From an uncultured Oscillospiraceae bacterium (GTDB lineage: Bacteria > Bacillota > Clostridia > Oscillospirales > Oscillospiraceae), in assembly GCA_905233385.1 (NCBI GenBank), contig CAJOEH010000003.1:1-64000 (forward strand): 64,000 nt of DNA. The letters run 5' to 3'. Shown here one piece after another: positions 27,660 through 35,950 of this stretch (positions within the stretch are counted from its first letter, which is position 1; every line of letters starts with the position of its first letter). Under the pieces are notes generated by a model. It was not told the origin of the DNA, ran no database searches, and saw nothing but the letters and a program-made list of their open reading frames with translations. Made by a program: the position numbers and the translations under genes.

Positions 27660-29036
27660 ATGGCAGAACATACCGTCACCGTTGAAGGCACGCTCGAGCG
27701 GCTTTTGGCGGAAAAAAAGTATACGACGATCCGTGACATTCTGATCACGATGAACCCGTCCGACATCGCCTCCGTATTCGACGAGCTGGAAGTGGAGCGT
27801 CTTCCGCTTCTGTTCCGTCTGCTGCCGAAAGAGTTGGCGGCGGAGACTTTCGTCGAGATGGAGCCCGAAGCGCAGGAGCTGCTGATCCGCGGCTTCTCCG
27901 ACGTGGAACTGCGCGAGGTGCTGGACGAATTGTACGTCGACGACGCGGTCGACCTCGTGGAGGAAATGCCCGCAAACGTCGTGCGGCGTATCTTAACTCA
28001 GGCGGATCCCCAGATGCGCAAGGAGATCAACGAGATCCTGCGCTACCCGGAGAACTCCGCCGGCTCGATCATGACGACCGAGTACGTCTCCCTGCGGCCC
28101 GGCATGACGGTGGAGGAATCGATCCTCCGCATCCGCCGCACCGGCGTCGACAAGGAGACCATTTACACCTGCTACGTGACCCGCGACCGTACCCTGATCG
28201 GTCTGGTCACGGTGAAAGACCTTCTCCTGGCGCAGGATGACGATATGAAGATCGAAGACATCATGATCACGAACGTCATCTCGGTCAGCACCCATACCGA
28301 CCAGGAAGAAGTCGCGCAGATGTTCTCCAAATACAACTTCCTCGCGCTGCCCGTGGTAGACGCGGAAAACCGCATGGTCGGTATCATCACCTTCGACGAC
28401 GCGATGGACGTCATGGAAGACGAGGTCACCGAAGATATCGAGATCATGGGCGGCATGACGCCGTCGGACAAGACCTATCTGCGTTCGACGGTCTTCGATC
28501 TCTTCCGCCACCGTATCCCCTGGCTGATGCTCTTGATGGTCTCGGCGACATTTACCGGTCTGATCATCACCGGCTTTGAAGACGCGCTGGCCGCGCAGGT
28601 CGTGCTGACCGCCTTCATCCCGATGCTGATGGACACCGGCGGCAACTCCGGCTCGCAGTCCTCCGTCACGATCATCCGCGCCCTGTCCCTCGGCGAGATC
28701 GAGTTCGCCGATCTGCCCAGCATCATCTGGAAGGAGATCCGCACCGCGGTCCTCTGCGGCGTGTCGCTTTCCGTCGTCTGCTTCGGCAAGATCATGCTGG
28801 TCGATCATCTGCTGCTCGGCAACTCCGACGTCACGTGGCTTGTCGCCCTCGTCGTCTGCGCGACGATGGCGCTGACCGTCCTGATCGCGAAGGTCATCGG
28901 CTGCACCCTGCCGATGCTGGCGAAGAAGCTCGGCTTCGACCCGGCGGTCATGGCAAGTCCGTTCATCACGACCATCGTCGACGCCCTGTCTCTGCTCGTC
29001 TACTTCGGCGTCGCCTCCGCCCTGCTCGGACTATAG
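27660..29036 (+). CDS. mgtE: Magnesium transporter MgtE
   Basis: A 458-residue inner-membrane Mg2+ channel. The N-terminal superhelical MgtE_N domain (about 1-135) is followed by two CBS domains (about 140-265) and five transmembrane helices (about 285-458). The pore motif TGGNSGSQSS is present. CBS and N domains usually close the pore when cytosolic Mg2+ is high. AGGAGG lies nine bases before the ATG. It is monocistronic, with a promoter and leader upstream and a terminator 15 bp after the stop. It is the only complete plus-strand protein gene of normal size in the window. Confidence 0.95.
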   Translation: MAEHTVTVEGTLERLLAEKKYTTIRDILITMNPSDIASVFDELEVERLPLLFRLLPKELAAETFVEMEPEAQELLIRGFSDVELREVLDELYVDDAVDLVEEMPANVVRRILTQADPQMRKEINEILRYPENSAGSIMTTEYVSLRPGMTVEESILRIRRTGVDKETIYTCYVTRDRTLIGLVTVKDLLLAQDDDMKIEDIMITNVISVSTHTDQEEVAQMFSKYNFLALPVVDAENRMVGIITFDDAMDVMEDEVTEDIEIMGGMTPSDKTYLRSTVFDLFRHRIPWLMLLMVSATFTGLIITGFEDALAAQVVLTAFIPMLMDTGGNSGSQSSVTIIRALSLGEIEFADLPSIIWKEIRTAVLCGVSLSVVCFGKIMLVDHLLLGNSDVTWLVALVVCATMALTVLIAKVIGCTLPMLAKKLGFDPAVMASPFITTIVDALSLLVYFGVASALLGL

Positions 29037-29051
29037 AAGAACAAAAGAAAC

Positions 29052-29085
29052 AAAACGGCTCGCGCAAGACTGCGCGAGCCGTTTT
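29052..29085. terminator. Bidirectional terminator between mgtE and the YitT gene
   Basis: A perfect 15-bp stem (29052-29066 with 29071-29085), loop of four, flanked by AAAA and TTTT. It ends mgtE on the plus strand and the convergent YitT gene on the minus strand. Confidence 0.9.
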
Positions 29086-29092
29086 CCGTTTG

Positions 29093-29953
29093 TTATCTGT
29101 TTCGTTTGAAATTCCCCATCGTCTCCTTGACGCTGGAAAGGTACGCGAAGGAGCCCGGGAACTGCTCGATGACCTTCTGGAAGCGGACAATCTGCCGTTT
29201 GTTGACGACACAGATCAGCAGAGTCTTGTTGCTGTGCGTATAGCCGCCGATCGCAGGGATCTCGGTCACGCCGTGATGGATATTGTCCAGCAGCGCCTTC
29301 GTCAGCTCCTCCGGCTGATCCGTCACGATCTCGAACTTGACCGCTTCCTTGAAACCCTTGAGCATCAGGTCGCTGACCTCGCTGGAGAGGAAGCAGTAGA
29401 TCACGCAGAGAATGACCGGTTCGATCTTATAGCCGTAGACGAAATAGGATACCGCCGCGACCGAGGCGTTGATCATGAAGATGATCCAGAGCAGATTGTG
29501 CTCCGGCCACTTGTGATGCACAAGAGCGGCGACCAGATCCGTGCCGCCGGTACTGCTGTTGCGCTTCATCACGATGCCGTAGCAGAAGCCGCTGACGACG
29601 CCGCCCGCGATCGGCGCGAGAATGGCGCTGTGATCCGAGTGATAGATGAAGCGGGAAAGATCCACGCGCTCCAGCGTGAGCAGCAGGACGGAGAACGCCA
29701 GGGCAAAGATCGCCGAGCGGATCGCGTATTCGTGCCCGATTAGAAGATATACGAGGATCACCAGCGGGACGTTGTAGATCAGCGTCATATAGCCGACCTT
29801 GAAGCCGAACTCGTGCTGCAGCATCGTCGCAAAGCCCGGCAGCCCGGCCGGCGCAAATTCATTCGGAAAAATAAAGATACGGTAGCTGAGCGCAAGAAGC
29901 AGCGCGGCAAAAACGATGACGAAGATATCCCATACGGTACGCCAGCCTTTCAT
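29093..29953 (-). CDS. YitT-family membrane protein
   Basis: 286 residues. About five to six hydrophobic helices (about 8-210) form the YitT membrane domain, with the motif SSTGGTDLVAALVHHK. A soluble C-terminal DUF2179 domain follows (about 225-280; GVTEIPAIGGYTHSNKTLL). The family is widespread in Firmicutes, often duplicated, and has no settled function; transport has been proposed. AGGAGGG precedes the ATG. Confidence 0.88.
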   Translation of the reverse strand: MKGWRTVWDIFVIVFAALLLALSYRIFIFPNEFAPAGLPGFATMLQHEFGFKVGYMTLIYNVPLVILVYLLIGHEYAIRSAIFALAFSVLLLTLERVDLSRFIYHSDHSAILAPIAGGVVSGFCYGIVMKRNSSTGGTDLVAALVHHKWPEHNLLWIIFMINASVAAVSYFVYGYKIEPVILCVIYCFLSSEVSDLMLKGFKEAVKFEIVTDQPEELTKALLDNIHHGVTEIPAIGGYTHSNKTLLICVVNKRQIVRFQKVIEQFPGSFAYLSSVKETMGNFKRNR

Positions 29954-29984
29954 ATCCGCCCTCCTATGATAAAAATCCTATCCA

Positions 29985-30013
29985 TATATAGCAAGTTTAC
30001 GCGGAAAAGTCAA
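29985..30013 (-). promoter_or_regulatory. Promoter of the YitT gene
   Basis: Minus strand: TTGACT (30008-30013), 17 bp, TATATA (29985-29990). The -35 box touches the terminator arm of the upstream gene. Confidence 0.75.
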
Positions 30014-30054
30014 CAATAAAAATGCTGCCGGAAAACGGCAGCATTTTTATTGTT
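30012..30054 (-). terminator. Terminator after the 72-residue protein
   Basis: A perfect 19-bp stem (30012-30030 with 30036-30054) with an AAAAAU/AUUUUU base region, starting three bases after the stop codon. It ends the yegP transcript. Confidence 0.92.
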
Positions 30055-30056
30055 CC

Positions 30057-30275
30057 TTAAAACAGATTCTTGATGGTGTCCACCGCGCCGGAGAGCTTGT
30101 CTCCCGCGAGCTTCGCCTTGACGCCGCTCACGACGGAATCGACCGCGCCGTCGGGAATATCGACGCCGATGACCTTCTCGATCGCCTTCTCCGGGTCCTT
30201 CATGAATTCGTCCTTCAGGGCCGGATCCTTCTTGATCTTATCAACGATCTCCGTGATCTTCGCCTTGATATCCAT
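30057..30275 (-). CDS. Small, helical, Lys/Asp-rich protein of unknown function
   Basis: 72 residues, no signal peptide and no cysteines. Two predicted amphipathic helices surround a central VIGVDIPDGAVDS segment; the N-terminal half has regularly spaced Lys and Asp. AAAGGAG for this gene lies in the last codons of yegP, whose stop is two bases before this ATG, so the two are translated together. The layout of short helices before and after an IP/DG turn recalls clostridial small proteins related to Nif11-like leader peptides, but there is no modification enzyme nearby and no family call is made. Confidence 0.75.
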   Translation of the reverse strand: MDIKAKITEIVDKIKKDPALKDEFMKDPEKAIEKVIGVDIPDGAVDSVVSGVKAKLAGDKLSGAVDTIKNLF

Positions 30276-30277
30276 GC

Positions 30278-30646
30278 TTACTCCTTTACGATGGGAGCGT
30301 CCGGCGCGTTCTTCTTGATGGACTCGATGCCGTTCAGGCAGCCTGCCAGCGCCTTGTAGCCCTCGCCGACGGCGATGATCTGGCCGTTGGTCGCTTTCAG
30401 ACGGAAGCGGAATTCGCCGGCCTTGTCCTTGTAGACCTCAAACTTCGGATGCTTCTCGACCTTGTAGCCCTCGAGGGTCTGGTTCTCGACCGGAGCGATC
30501 GGCGCATTTCTCTTAACGCTTGCGATGCCCTTCTTGCAGGCGGCTTCCGTGGTGTAGATCTCGGAAGTAGCAATGATCTCTCCATTGCCGGCCTTCAGAT
30601 TGAACTTGATGCCGGTAGCGGTGGTGCGAACAGCAAATTTACCCAT
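30278..30646 (-). CDS. YegP-type DUF1508 domain protein
   Basis: 122 residues with two tandem DUF1508 units (about 1-50 and 65-118). Each has the pattern F-x-L-K-A-x-N-G-Q/E-I-I-A followed by a helix with C-x-x-G-I-x-S-I/V-K (IKFNLKAGNGEIIA, FRFRLKATNGQIIA). Function is unknown; some relatives are stress-linked. A longer frame reaches 30787, but the ATG at 30644-30646 has AGGAGG ten bases before it and begins at the domain, so it is used. It shares a transcript with the 72-residue protein. Confidence 0.9.
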   Translation of the reverse strand: MGKFAVRTTATGIKFNLKAGNGEIIATSEIYTTEAACKKGIASVKRNAPIAPVENQTLEGYKVEKHPKFEVYKDKAGEFRFRLKATNGQIIAVGEGYKALAGCLNGIESIKKNAPDAPIVKE

Positions 30647-30688
30647 AGTCAATATGCCTCCTAATTGTTTTTTTGGTTTCCCTGTTTC

Positions 30689-30717
30689 ATTATAACCCAA
30701 GCATTTTGGGATTTCAA
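30689..30717 (-). promoter_or_regulatory. Promoter of yegP with a palindromic spacer
   Basis: Minus strand: TTGAAA (30712-30717), 17 bp, TATAAT (30689-30694). The spacer holds CCCAA-N5-TTGGG, a possible operator. Confidence 0.75.
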
Positions 30718-30738
30718 CACTTTTCGACACATTTTCGG

Positions 30739-31047
30739 TCACAGTTTTTCGAGCAGTTCCACGGCGAAGACCGCAAGGCAGGAGCACGCGGCGACGACGA
30801 CCAGACTGCGCTCGTACAGCGCCAGCAGCACCGCGACGACGAAGCCCGCCGCGGCGGCGTACCAGCTCCCCACGGCGTAGAAGATTGCGGGGATCGTCAT
30901 GACCGTCAGCACGGCGTACGGGATATAGTACAGGAACGACAGCAGGAAGCGGTTTTGGATCTTCCGCCGGATCAGGACCATCGGCAGCATACGGACGAGA
31001 TAGGTCACGCCCGCCATCACCGCAAGGTAGAGGAAAAAGTTACGCAT
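30739..31047 (-). CDS. azlD: Branched-chain amino acid exporter subunit AzlD
   Basis: 102 residues with three to four hydrophobic helices, matching the small AzlD subunit (motif TYLVRMLPMVLIRRKI, then YIPYAVLTVMTIPAIF). AzlC and AzlD together export branched-chain amino acids. The ATG overlaps the end of azlC by 8 bp, and GGAGGAGG lies inside the azlC coding sequence. Confidence 0.9.
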   Translation of the reverse strand: MRNFFLYLAVMAGVTYLVRMLPMVLIRRKIQNRFLLSFLYYIPYAVLTVMTIPAIFYAVGSWYAAAAGFVVAVLLALYERSLVVVAACSCLAVFAVELLEKL

Positions 31048-31756
31048 GATCTTCTTCCTCCTCCCCTACCGGCGCGGCGATCGCCATGACCGCCGCCGCG
31101 ATCACGGCGCAGATGATGACCGTGAAGCCGGACGGAACGTCCTTCAAAACGGGAACGTAGGTAAAGACGCAGCTCAGGGCGATCGCGATCAGCACGCAGA
31201 TCGCCGTCGGGCGGTGTTTCTTGGCCTTCGGCAGGACGATCGCGATGAACATGGCATAGATCGCGACGCCGAGCGCGGAGATCACGATCCCCGGCAGGAA
31301 CTCGCCTGCCGCCGCGCCGAGCAGCGTGCCCGCGCTCCAGCCGAGGAACGGCGTGAGAATCAGGCCGTAAAGGTACTTCCTGCCGGCGGTCCCCTCCTGC
31401 GAGGACGCGACCGCGAAGACCTCGTCCGTGTTGACGAAGGAGATCACGAAGCGGTCGAGCAGGCGCACGGAAGGCCCGAGCTTCTGCGACAGAGAGACGG
31501 ACATCAGCGCGTAGCGCAGATTGATGACGAGCTGCGAGACCGCGAGCTCGATCAGCGTTCCGCCGCCGGCGATGATCGGCACGGCGGCAAGCTGCCCCGC
31601 CGAGGTGACGTTCGTCATCGACATCAGCACGGACTCAAAGATCGTCAGCCCGTGGGCCATGGCGAAAATGCCGAACGCAAACGCGACCGACAGATAGCCG
31701 AAACAGATCGGCAGCCCGTCACGGATACCCTTCGCGAACGAATTCACTTCACGCAT
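31040..31756 (-). CDS. azlC: Branched-chain amino acid exporter subunit AzlC
   Basis: 238 residues, with about seven hydrophobic helices and AzlC motifs (GIRDGLPICFGYLSVAFAFG, FVNTDEVFAVAS). AAAGGAGGG lies before the ATG. The very acidic end, EEEEDHA, overlaps the azlD start. It forms a two-gene operon with azlD under its own promoter. Confidence 0.92.
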   Translation of the reverse strand: MREVNSFAKGIRDGLPICFGYLSVAFAFGIFAMAHGLTIFESVLMSMTNVTSAGQLAAVPIIAGGGTLIELAVSQLVINLRYALMSVSLSQKLGPSVRLLDRFVISFVNTDEVFAVASSQEGTAGRKYLYGLILTPFLGWSAGTLLGAAAGEFLPGIVISALGVAIYAMFIAIVLPKAKKHRPTAICVLIAIALSCVFTYVPVLKDVPSGFTVIICAVIAAAVMAIAAPVGEEEEDHA

Positions 31757-31787
31757 CTTCCGTCCCTCCTTTCGGCAGTTTTTTCAC

Positions 31788-31816
31788 ATGATAGCACAAA
31801 CTCCCGCCGTTCGCAA
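31788..31816 (-). promoter_or_regulatory. Promoter of azlCD
   Basis: Minus strand: TTGCGA (31811-31816), 17 bp, TATCAT (31788-31793). Confidence 0.65.
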
Positions 31817-31852
31817 CAAGAAACGATACGGTTGTATCCAAAATCCACCCAC

Positions 31853-31935
31853 GCGCCGTCGAGGCGCATTTCACTGCCCGCAGGGCAATTTCACACCGCG
31901 CAGCGGTATTTCACCCACCCGCAGGGTGGATTTCA
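31853..31935. repeat. Array of four short hairpins, each followed by ATTTCA
   Basis: Four back-to-back units of about 20-22 bp. Stems are GCGCC/GGCGC (31853-31867), TGCCC/GGGCA (31875-31887), ACCGC/GCGGT (31895-31907) and CCACCC/GGGTGG (31915-31929). Each is followed by ATTTCA (31868, 31888, 31908 and 31930 onward). Stem sequences differ but pairing is kept, and the loops of units 2-4 are all GCA. The array lies between the azlC promoter and the tRNA operon terminator. It matches no CRISPR, terminator or attC form known to me. Confidence 0.8.
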
Positions 31936-31938
31936 CTG

Positions 31939-31970
31939 AAAAAAGGACTTGCGAAAGCAAGTCCTTTTTT
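31939..31970 (-). terminator. Terminator of the tRNA operon
   Basis: A 14-bp stem with GAAA loop (31939-31952 with 31957-31970) flanked by six A and six T. On the minus strand it lies five bases beyond the tRNA-Cys 3' end. Confidence 0.92.
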
Positions 31971-31974
31971 CTGG

Positions 31975-32046
31975 AGGTGCCGCCCAGATTTGAACTGGGG
32001 AGTGAAGGTTTTGCAGACCTTTGCCTTACCACTTGGCCACGGCACC
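31975..32046 (-). tRNA. tRNA-Cys (GCA)
   Basis: A 72-nt cloverleaf on the minus strand. The acceptor stem GGTGCCG/CGGCACC (32040-32046 with 31976-31982) is intact and the anticodon loop reads CTGCAAA. The discriminator is U, as expected for Cys. CCA is not encoded. It is the last gene of the tRNA operon. Confidence 0.95.
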
Positions 32047-32089
32047 GGATATGAAACAGGGAACGCGGCGCGTTCCCTATTGATTTTGG

Positions 32090-32162
32090 AGCGGGTGACG
32101 AGGCTCGAACTCGCTACCTCCACCTTGGCAAGGTGGCGCTCTACCAGATGAGCTACACCCGC
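32090..32162 (-). tRNA. tRNA-Gly (GCC)
   Basis: A 73-nt cloverleaf. The acceptor stem GCGGGTG pairs with CACCCGC, the anticodon loop has TTGCCAA and the discriminator is U. CCA is not encoded. It lies downstream of the palindromic insertion in the transcript. Confidence 0.95.
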
Positions 32163-32164
32163 AT

Positions 32165-32281
32165 ATGGTGCCTCCGGTCGGAGTTGCTTTTCTGCGGAAA
32201 AGCCACGGCGGTTACAACATGCCGCCGGCATGTTGTCAAGAGCCGCCTTTCAACTCCGCCCTCGGGTACCGTATGAGAAAA
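32165..32281 (-). repeat. 117-bp palindromic insertion carrying a copy of the tRNA-Phe 3' end
   Basis: A 22-bp stretch at 32165-32186 is identical to 32282-32303, the CCA, acceptor 3' strand and T-arm of tRNA-Phe. Between the copies lies an extended imperfect palindrome: CGGAGTTG (32179-32186) with CAACTCCG (32251-32258), GGCGG with CCGCC, and CAACATGCCG with CGGCATGTTG in the middle. It looks like one unit of a mobile or folded repeat added at the tRNA 3' end, inside the tRNA transcript. No integrase or ORF is present. Confidence 0.75.
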
Positions 32282-32282
32282 A

Positions 32283-32358
<76 letters not shown>

Positions 32359-32397
32359 ATGTTGAGCCGAGAAGATCTCGGCTCAGATGCGTTAATA

Positions 32398-32474
32398 TGG
32401 CGACCCGGAACGGACTCGAACCGTCGACCTCCAGCGTGACAGGCTGGCGTGCTAACCGACTGCACCACCGGGCC
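32398..32474 (-). tRNA. tRNA-Asp (GTC)
   Basis: A 77-nt cloverleaf with encoded CCA. The acceptor stem is GGCCCGG/CCGGGTC, the anticodon loop is CTGTCAC and the discriminator is G, as usual for Asp. Confidence 0.96.
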
Positions 32475-32480
32475 GTATGA

Positions 32481-32556
32481 TGGTGGGAACAACAGGGCTC
32501 GAACCTGTGACCCCATGCTTGTAAGGCATGTGCTCTCCCAGCTGAGCTATGCTCCC
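32481..32556 (-). tRNA. tRNA-Val (TAC)
   Basis: A 76-nt cloverleaf with encoded CCA. The acceptor stem is GGGAGCA/TGTTCCC, the anticodon loop reads CTTACAA and the discriminator is A. It is the first gene of the tRNA operon and starts six bases before tRNA-Asp. Confidence 0.96.
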
Positions 32557-32584
32557 GAACTGCCGCACATCGGCGACGGTTGTT

Positions 32585-32613
32585 ATTATACACATAGCCG
32601 TTTTGATTGTCAA
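32585..32613 (-). promoter_or_regulatory. Consensus promoter of the tRNA operon
   Basis: Minus strand: TTGACA (32608-32613), 17 bp, TATAAT (32585-32590). Both boxes match the sigma-A consensus fully, as expected for stable RNA. Confidence 0.92.
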
Positions 32614-32650
32614 GCACTAATTTTCGATTTTTTGCTTTTTTCTTCCTGCG

Positions 32651-32678
32651 AATACGGAGGCGTTTCCGCCTCCGTATT
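32651..32678 (-). other. Hairpin after hslO without a U-run
   Basis: A perfect 12-bp stem (32651-32662 with 32667-32678), four bases after the hslO stop. On the minus strand it is followed by CGCAGGAAG rather than U residues, so it may protect the mRNA 3' end or terminate weakly. Confidence 0.6.
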
Positions 32679-32682
32679 CCGT

Positions 32683-33561
32683 TCAGAGCGTCGCCAAAAG
32701 CGCCTGGATCTCGTCGGGGGTGAACCGGTATTTCGTGTCGCAGAACTGGCACTCGATCGTGATCGGCTCGCCCTCGTCGGCGATCTCCTGCAGGTCCTTC
32801 TTGCCGATGGCGATCAGCGTGGACGTCACGCGCTCGCGGCTGCAGTAGCACTTGTACGCGACCGGCGTGGTTTCCAGAAATTCCAGATCAAAGTCGCACA
32901 TCACGCGCCGCAGAATGTCCTCTGGCGTCATGCCGTCCGCGAGCATCGGCGTCACCGCGCCGGCCTTCTGAATGCCTGCCTCCAGCTTGTCGATCGCATC
33001 AATCGGCGCGCCGGGCAGGAGTTGGATGAGATAGCCGCCCGCCGCCTTGACGCTCTGGTCGGTATCCACCAGCACGCCGAGGGCGCAGGCCGTCGGCGTC
33101 TGCTCGCTCTGGGCGAAGTACGCCGTCACGTCGTCGCCGATCTCGCCCGAGACCAGCGCGACCGAACCGATATAGGGTTCCTTCATCTGCAAGTCGCGGA
33201 TGACCGTCAGCATCCCGTCCGTGCCGACCGCCGCGCCGACGTCGAGTTTGCCCGCGTACTTTTCCAGCAGGGTGATCGACGGATTGTTGACGTAGCCGCG
33301 CACGTTGCCGACTGCGTCCGAGGTCGCGAGGATCGTCCCGAGCGGGCCGCCGCCCTTGATCTGGAGCGTCAGCGCGCCGTTTTCGACCTTCTGCGTGTTG
33401 CCCATCATGGACGCCGCCGTCAGGACGCGGCCCAGCGCCGCCGTCGCGGTCGGGGTCGTTTTATGGATATTCCGCGCGCGTTCGACCAGATCCGTAGAAC
33501 GGATCGCCGTCGCCTTGATATAGCCGTCGGCCGTCATCGCGCGGACGATATGATCCTGCAT
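32683..33561 (-). CDS. hslO: Hsp33-type redox-regulated chaperone
   Basis: 292 residues. The N-terminal Hsp33 domain (about 1-225) is followed by a C-terminal redox switch with CYC (about 237-239) and CQFC (about 270-273), the four zinc-binding cysteines; oxidation releases the zinc and activates holdase function. The frame is open 38 codons upstream, but the ATG at 33559-33561 has AAGGAG and matches the usual MQDHIVRAM start. It lies five bases after the methyltransferase stop and is last in the three-gene yerC operon. Confidence 0.94.
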   Translation of the reverse strand: MQDHIVRAMTADGYIKATAIRSTDLVERARNIHKTTPTATAALGRVLTAASMMGNTQKVENGALTLQIKGGGPLGTILATSDAVGNVRGYVNNPSITLLEKYAGKLDVGAAVGTDGMLTVIRDLQMKEPYIGSVALVSGEIGDDVTAYFAQSEQTPTACALGVLVDTDQSVKAAGGYLIQLLPGAPIDAIDKLEAGIQKAGAVTPMLADGMTPEDILRRVMCDFDLEFLETTPVAYKCYCSRERVTSTLIAIGKKDLQEIADEGEPITIECQFCDTKYRFTPDEIQALLATL

Positions 33562-33566
33562 GGTTT

Positions 33567-34307
33567 TCACTCCTTGTAAGCCGCGAAATAGATGCGATGC
33601 TCCCCTGCCGCGGGCGCGTCCATCCGGCAGTCGCCGTACTGCTCCACGCGCGTGAATCCCGTCTCTGTAAGCCACGCGGCGAGTTCCCGCGGTTCGTAGG
33701 CGTATTCGCAGTGCTGTTCAAAGCTGCGCTTCCAGTTCTCCCCTTCCTTGCGGAACAGGTCGATGCCGTAATAACAGCGGTTTTCGGTCTCGTCGAATTC
33801 CGCGCGCCAGACGCAGTAGCTCTCCTCGTTCTCGTCGAGGAAGATCTGCCCGTCCAGACCGCGGAGTTTTTCGGGCGTATTGATATCGAACAGGAAAACC
33901 CCGCCGGGCTTGAGTGCTTTGAAAACGCGCTCGAAGGTCTTCCGGCAATCTTCCGGCTTGTCCAGATAGTTTATACTGTCCAGCAGACAGAAGACCGCGT
34001 CGACCGGCTCCGGCAGACGCAGACGCTGCATCGGCTGGCAGATGAAAAACGGCGGGTTTTCCAGCTCGCCCGCCTTCTGCGCGGCGACCGTCAGCATCTC
34101 CTCGGAGACGTCCGACGCGGTCACGCGATACCCGCGTTTTGCCAGCAGCAAAGACATGGAGCCGGTACCGCAGGCAAGATCGAGCGCCGTTTCCGGCCGT
34201 TTACCCGCCTTGCGCAGTATCGCCTCCAAAAAGTCCAGTATGGTTTCGTAAGGGACGTCTCTTGTCAGGCCGTCGTAGGAGGCGGCAAGCGACTCATACG
34301 CCGTCAT
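33567..34307 (-). CDS. Class I SAM-dependent methyltransferase
   Basis: 246 residues with motif I ALDLACGTGSMSLLL (about 42-56), acidic motif VTASDVSEEML and the motif VFCLLDSINYL, the pattern of small YcgJ/UbiE-like methyltransferases. The substrate is unknown. The ATG overlaps the end of yerC by 14 bp and has only a weak SD (GAAAG), so it is probably translated by coupling. Position before hslO is common in Clostridia, but does not reveal the target. Confidence 0.85.
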   Translation of the reverse strand: MTAYESLAASYDGLTRDVPYETILDFLEAILRKAGKRPETALDLACGTGSMSLLLAKRGYRVTASDVSEEMLTVAAQKAGELENPPFFICQPMQRLRLPEPVDAVFCLLDSINYLDKPEDCRKTFERVFKALKPGGVFLFDINTPEKLRGLDGQIFLDENEESYCVWRAEFDETENRCYYGIDLFRKEGENWKRSFEQHCEYAYEPRELAAWLTETGFTRVEQYGDCRMDAPAAGEHRIYFAAYKE

Positions 34308-34599
34308 TTTGTTCTTTCAGGCGGTTGAAGACGACCTCGTACATCCCCTCGCCGTTGAGCAGGCTGCGGTTGACGCGGCTGACCGTCGCGGAGCTGACGT
34401 TCGTCCGGCTGAGGATGTCGTTATAGATCATGCCTTCAAAGCGCATCTTCGCGACCTCATAGCGCTGTTCGATGGCGCTGAGCTCGGACTGCGTGCAAAG
34501 GTCGATGAAAAACTTATGCAGCTCGTCCGGCGTGCGAAGCGTCAGAATGGCGCGGTAGAGCTCGCTGTTCGGGTCGGTGCGCTTGTTCTGGTTGTTCAT
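34294..34599 (-). CDS. yerC: YerC/YecD-family TrpR-like DNA-binding protein
   Basis: 101 residues, matching the YerC group of the TrpR superfamily: an N-terminal helical dimer part and a helix-turn-helix at about 55-80 (GMIYNDILSRTNVSSATVSR). It should bind DNA as a dimer; targets are not established in general. GGAGGGG precedes the ATG. It heads an operon with the methyltransferase and hslO, and its own promoter carries an inverted repeat in the spacer, so autoregulation is plausible. Confidence 0.88.
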   Translation of the reverse strand: MNNQNKRTDPNSELYRAILTLRTPDELHKFFIDLCTQSELSAIEQRYEVAKMRFEGMIYNDILSRTNVSSATVSRVNRSLLNGEGMYEVVFNRLKEQNDGV

Positions 34600-34628
34600 A
34601 GGATCCCCTCCGAAATTTGTTCAAGGAG

Positions 34629-34657
34629 ATTATAACACTTTCTTTCGTGAAAGTAAA
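34629..34657 (-). promoter_or_regulatory. Promoter of the yerC operon with inverted repeat
   Basis: Minus strand: TTTACT (34652-34657), 17 bp, TATAAT (34629-34634). The region includes ACTTTC-N6-GAAAGT, with an inner CTTTC-AC-GAAAG palindrome, between the two boxes. Confidence 0.75.
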
Positions 34658-34678
34658 GCGCAAGAAACGTAAAAATAC

Positions 34679-34710
34679 AAAAAAAACCGGCCGTCGTAGG
34701 AGACGGCCGG
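34679..34710 (-). terminator. Terminator after ftsZ
   Basis: A 9-bp GC-only-rich stem (34687-34695 with 34702-34710), 6-base loop and eight U residues on the minus strand. It marks the end of the division/cell-wall transcript. Confidence 0.9.
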
Positions 34711-34723
34711 ATCGGATGGCGAA

Positions 34724-35812
<1,089 letters not shown>

Positions 35813-35876
35813 TATTAATCTCCTCCTATGTATACTGATTATGGTAAAGACAATTCTTTCAGATTTATACCCTTAT

Positions 35877-35905
35877 ATTCTACAGTCAAATTGCGTTCAG
35901 GTCAA
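35877..35905 (-). promoter_or_regulatory. Internal promoter upstream of ftsZ
   Basis: Minus strand: TTGACC (35900-35905), 17 bp, TAGAAT (35877-35882). The 138-bp gap between ftsQ and ftsZ has no terminator, so ftsZ may also be read from upstream. Confidence 0.75.
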
Positions 35906-35950
35906 TAGATTTTCTCATTTTTAGGAAAATTATTTACAAAATTTGCGGAT

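Noticed and set aside
27329..27766. Minus-strand ORF across the mgtE leader and start
   Set aside because: No SD or domain, and it overlaps the mgtE promoter, leader and N-terminus.
31853..31935. CRISPR array
   Set aside because: Units are only 20-22 bp with no constant repeat longer than six bases and no spacers of usual size; no cas genes are near.
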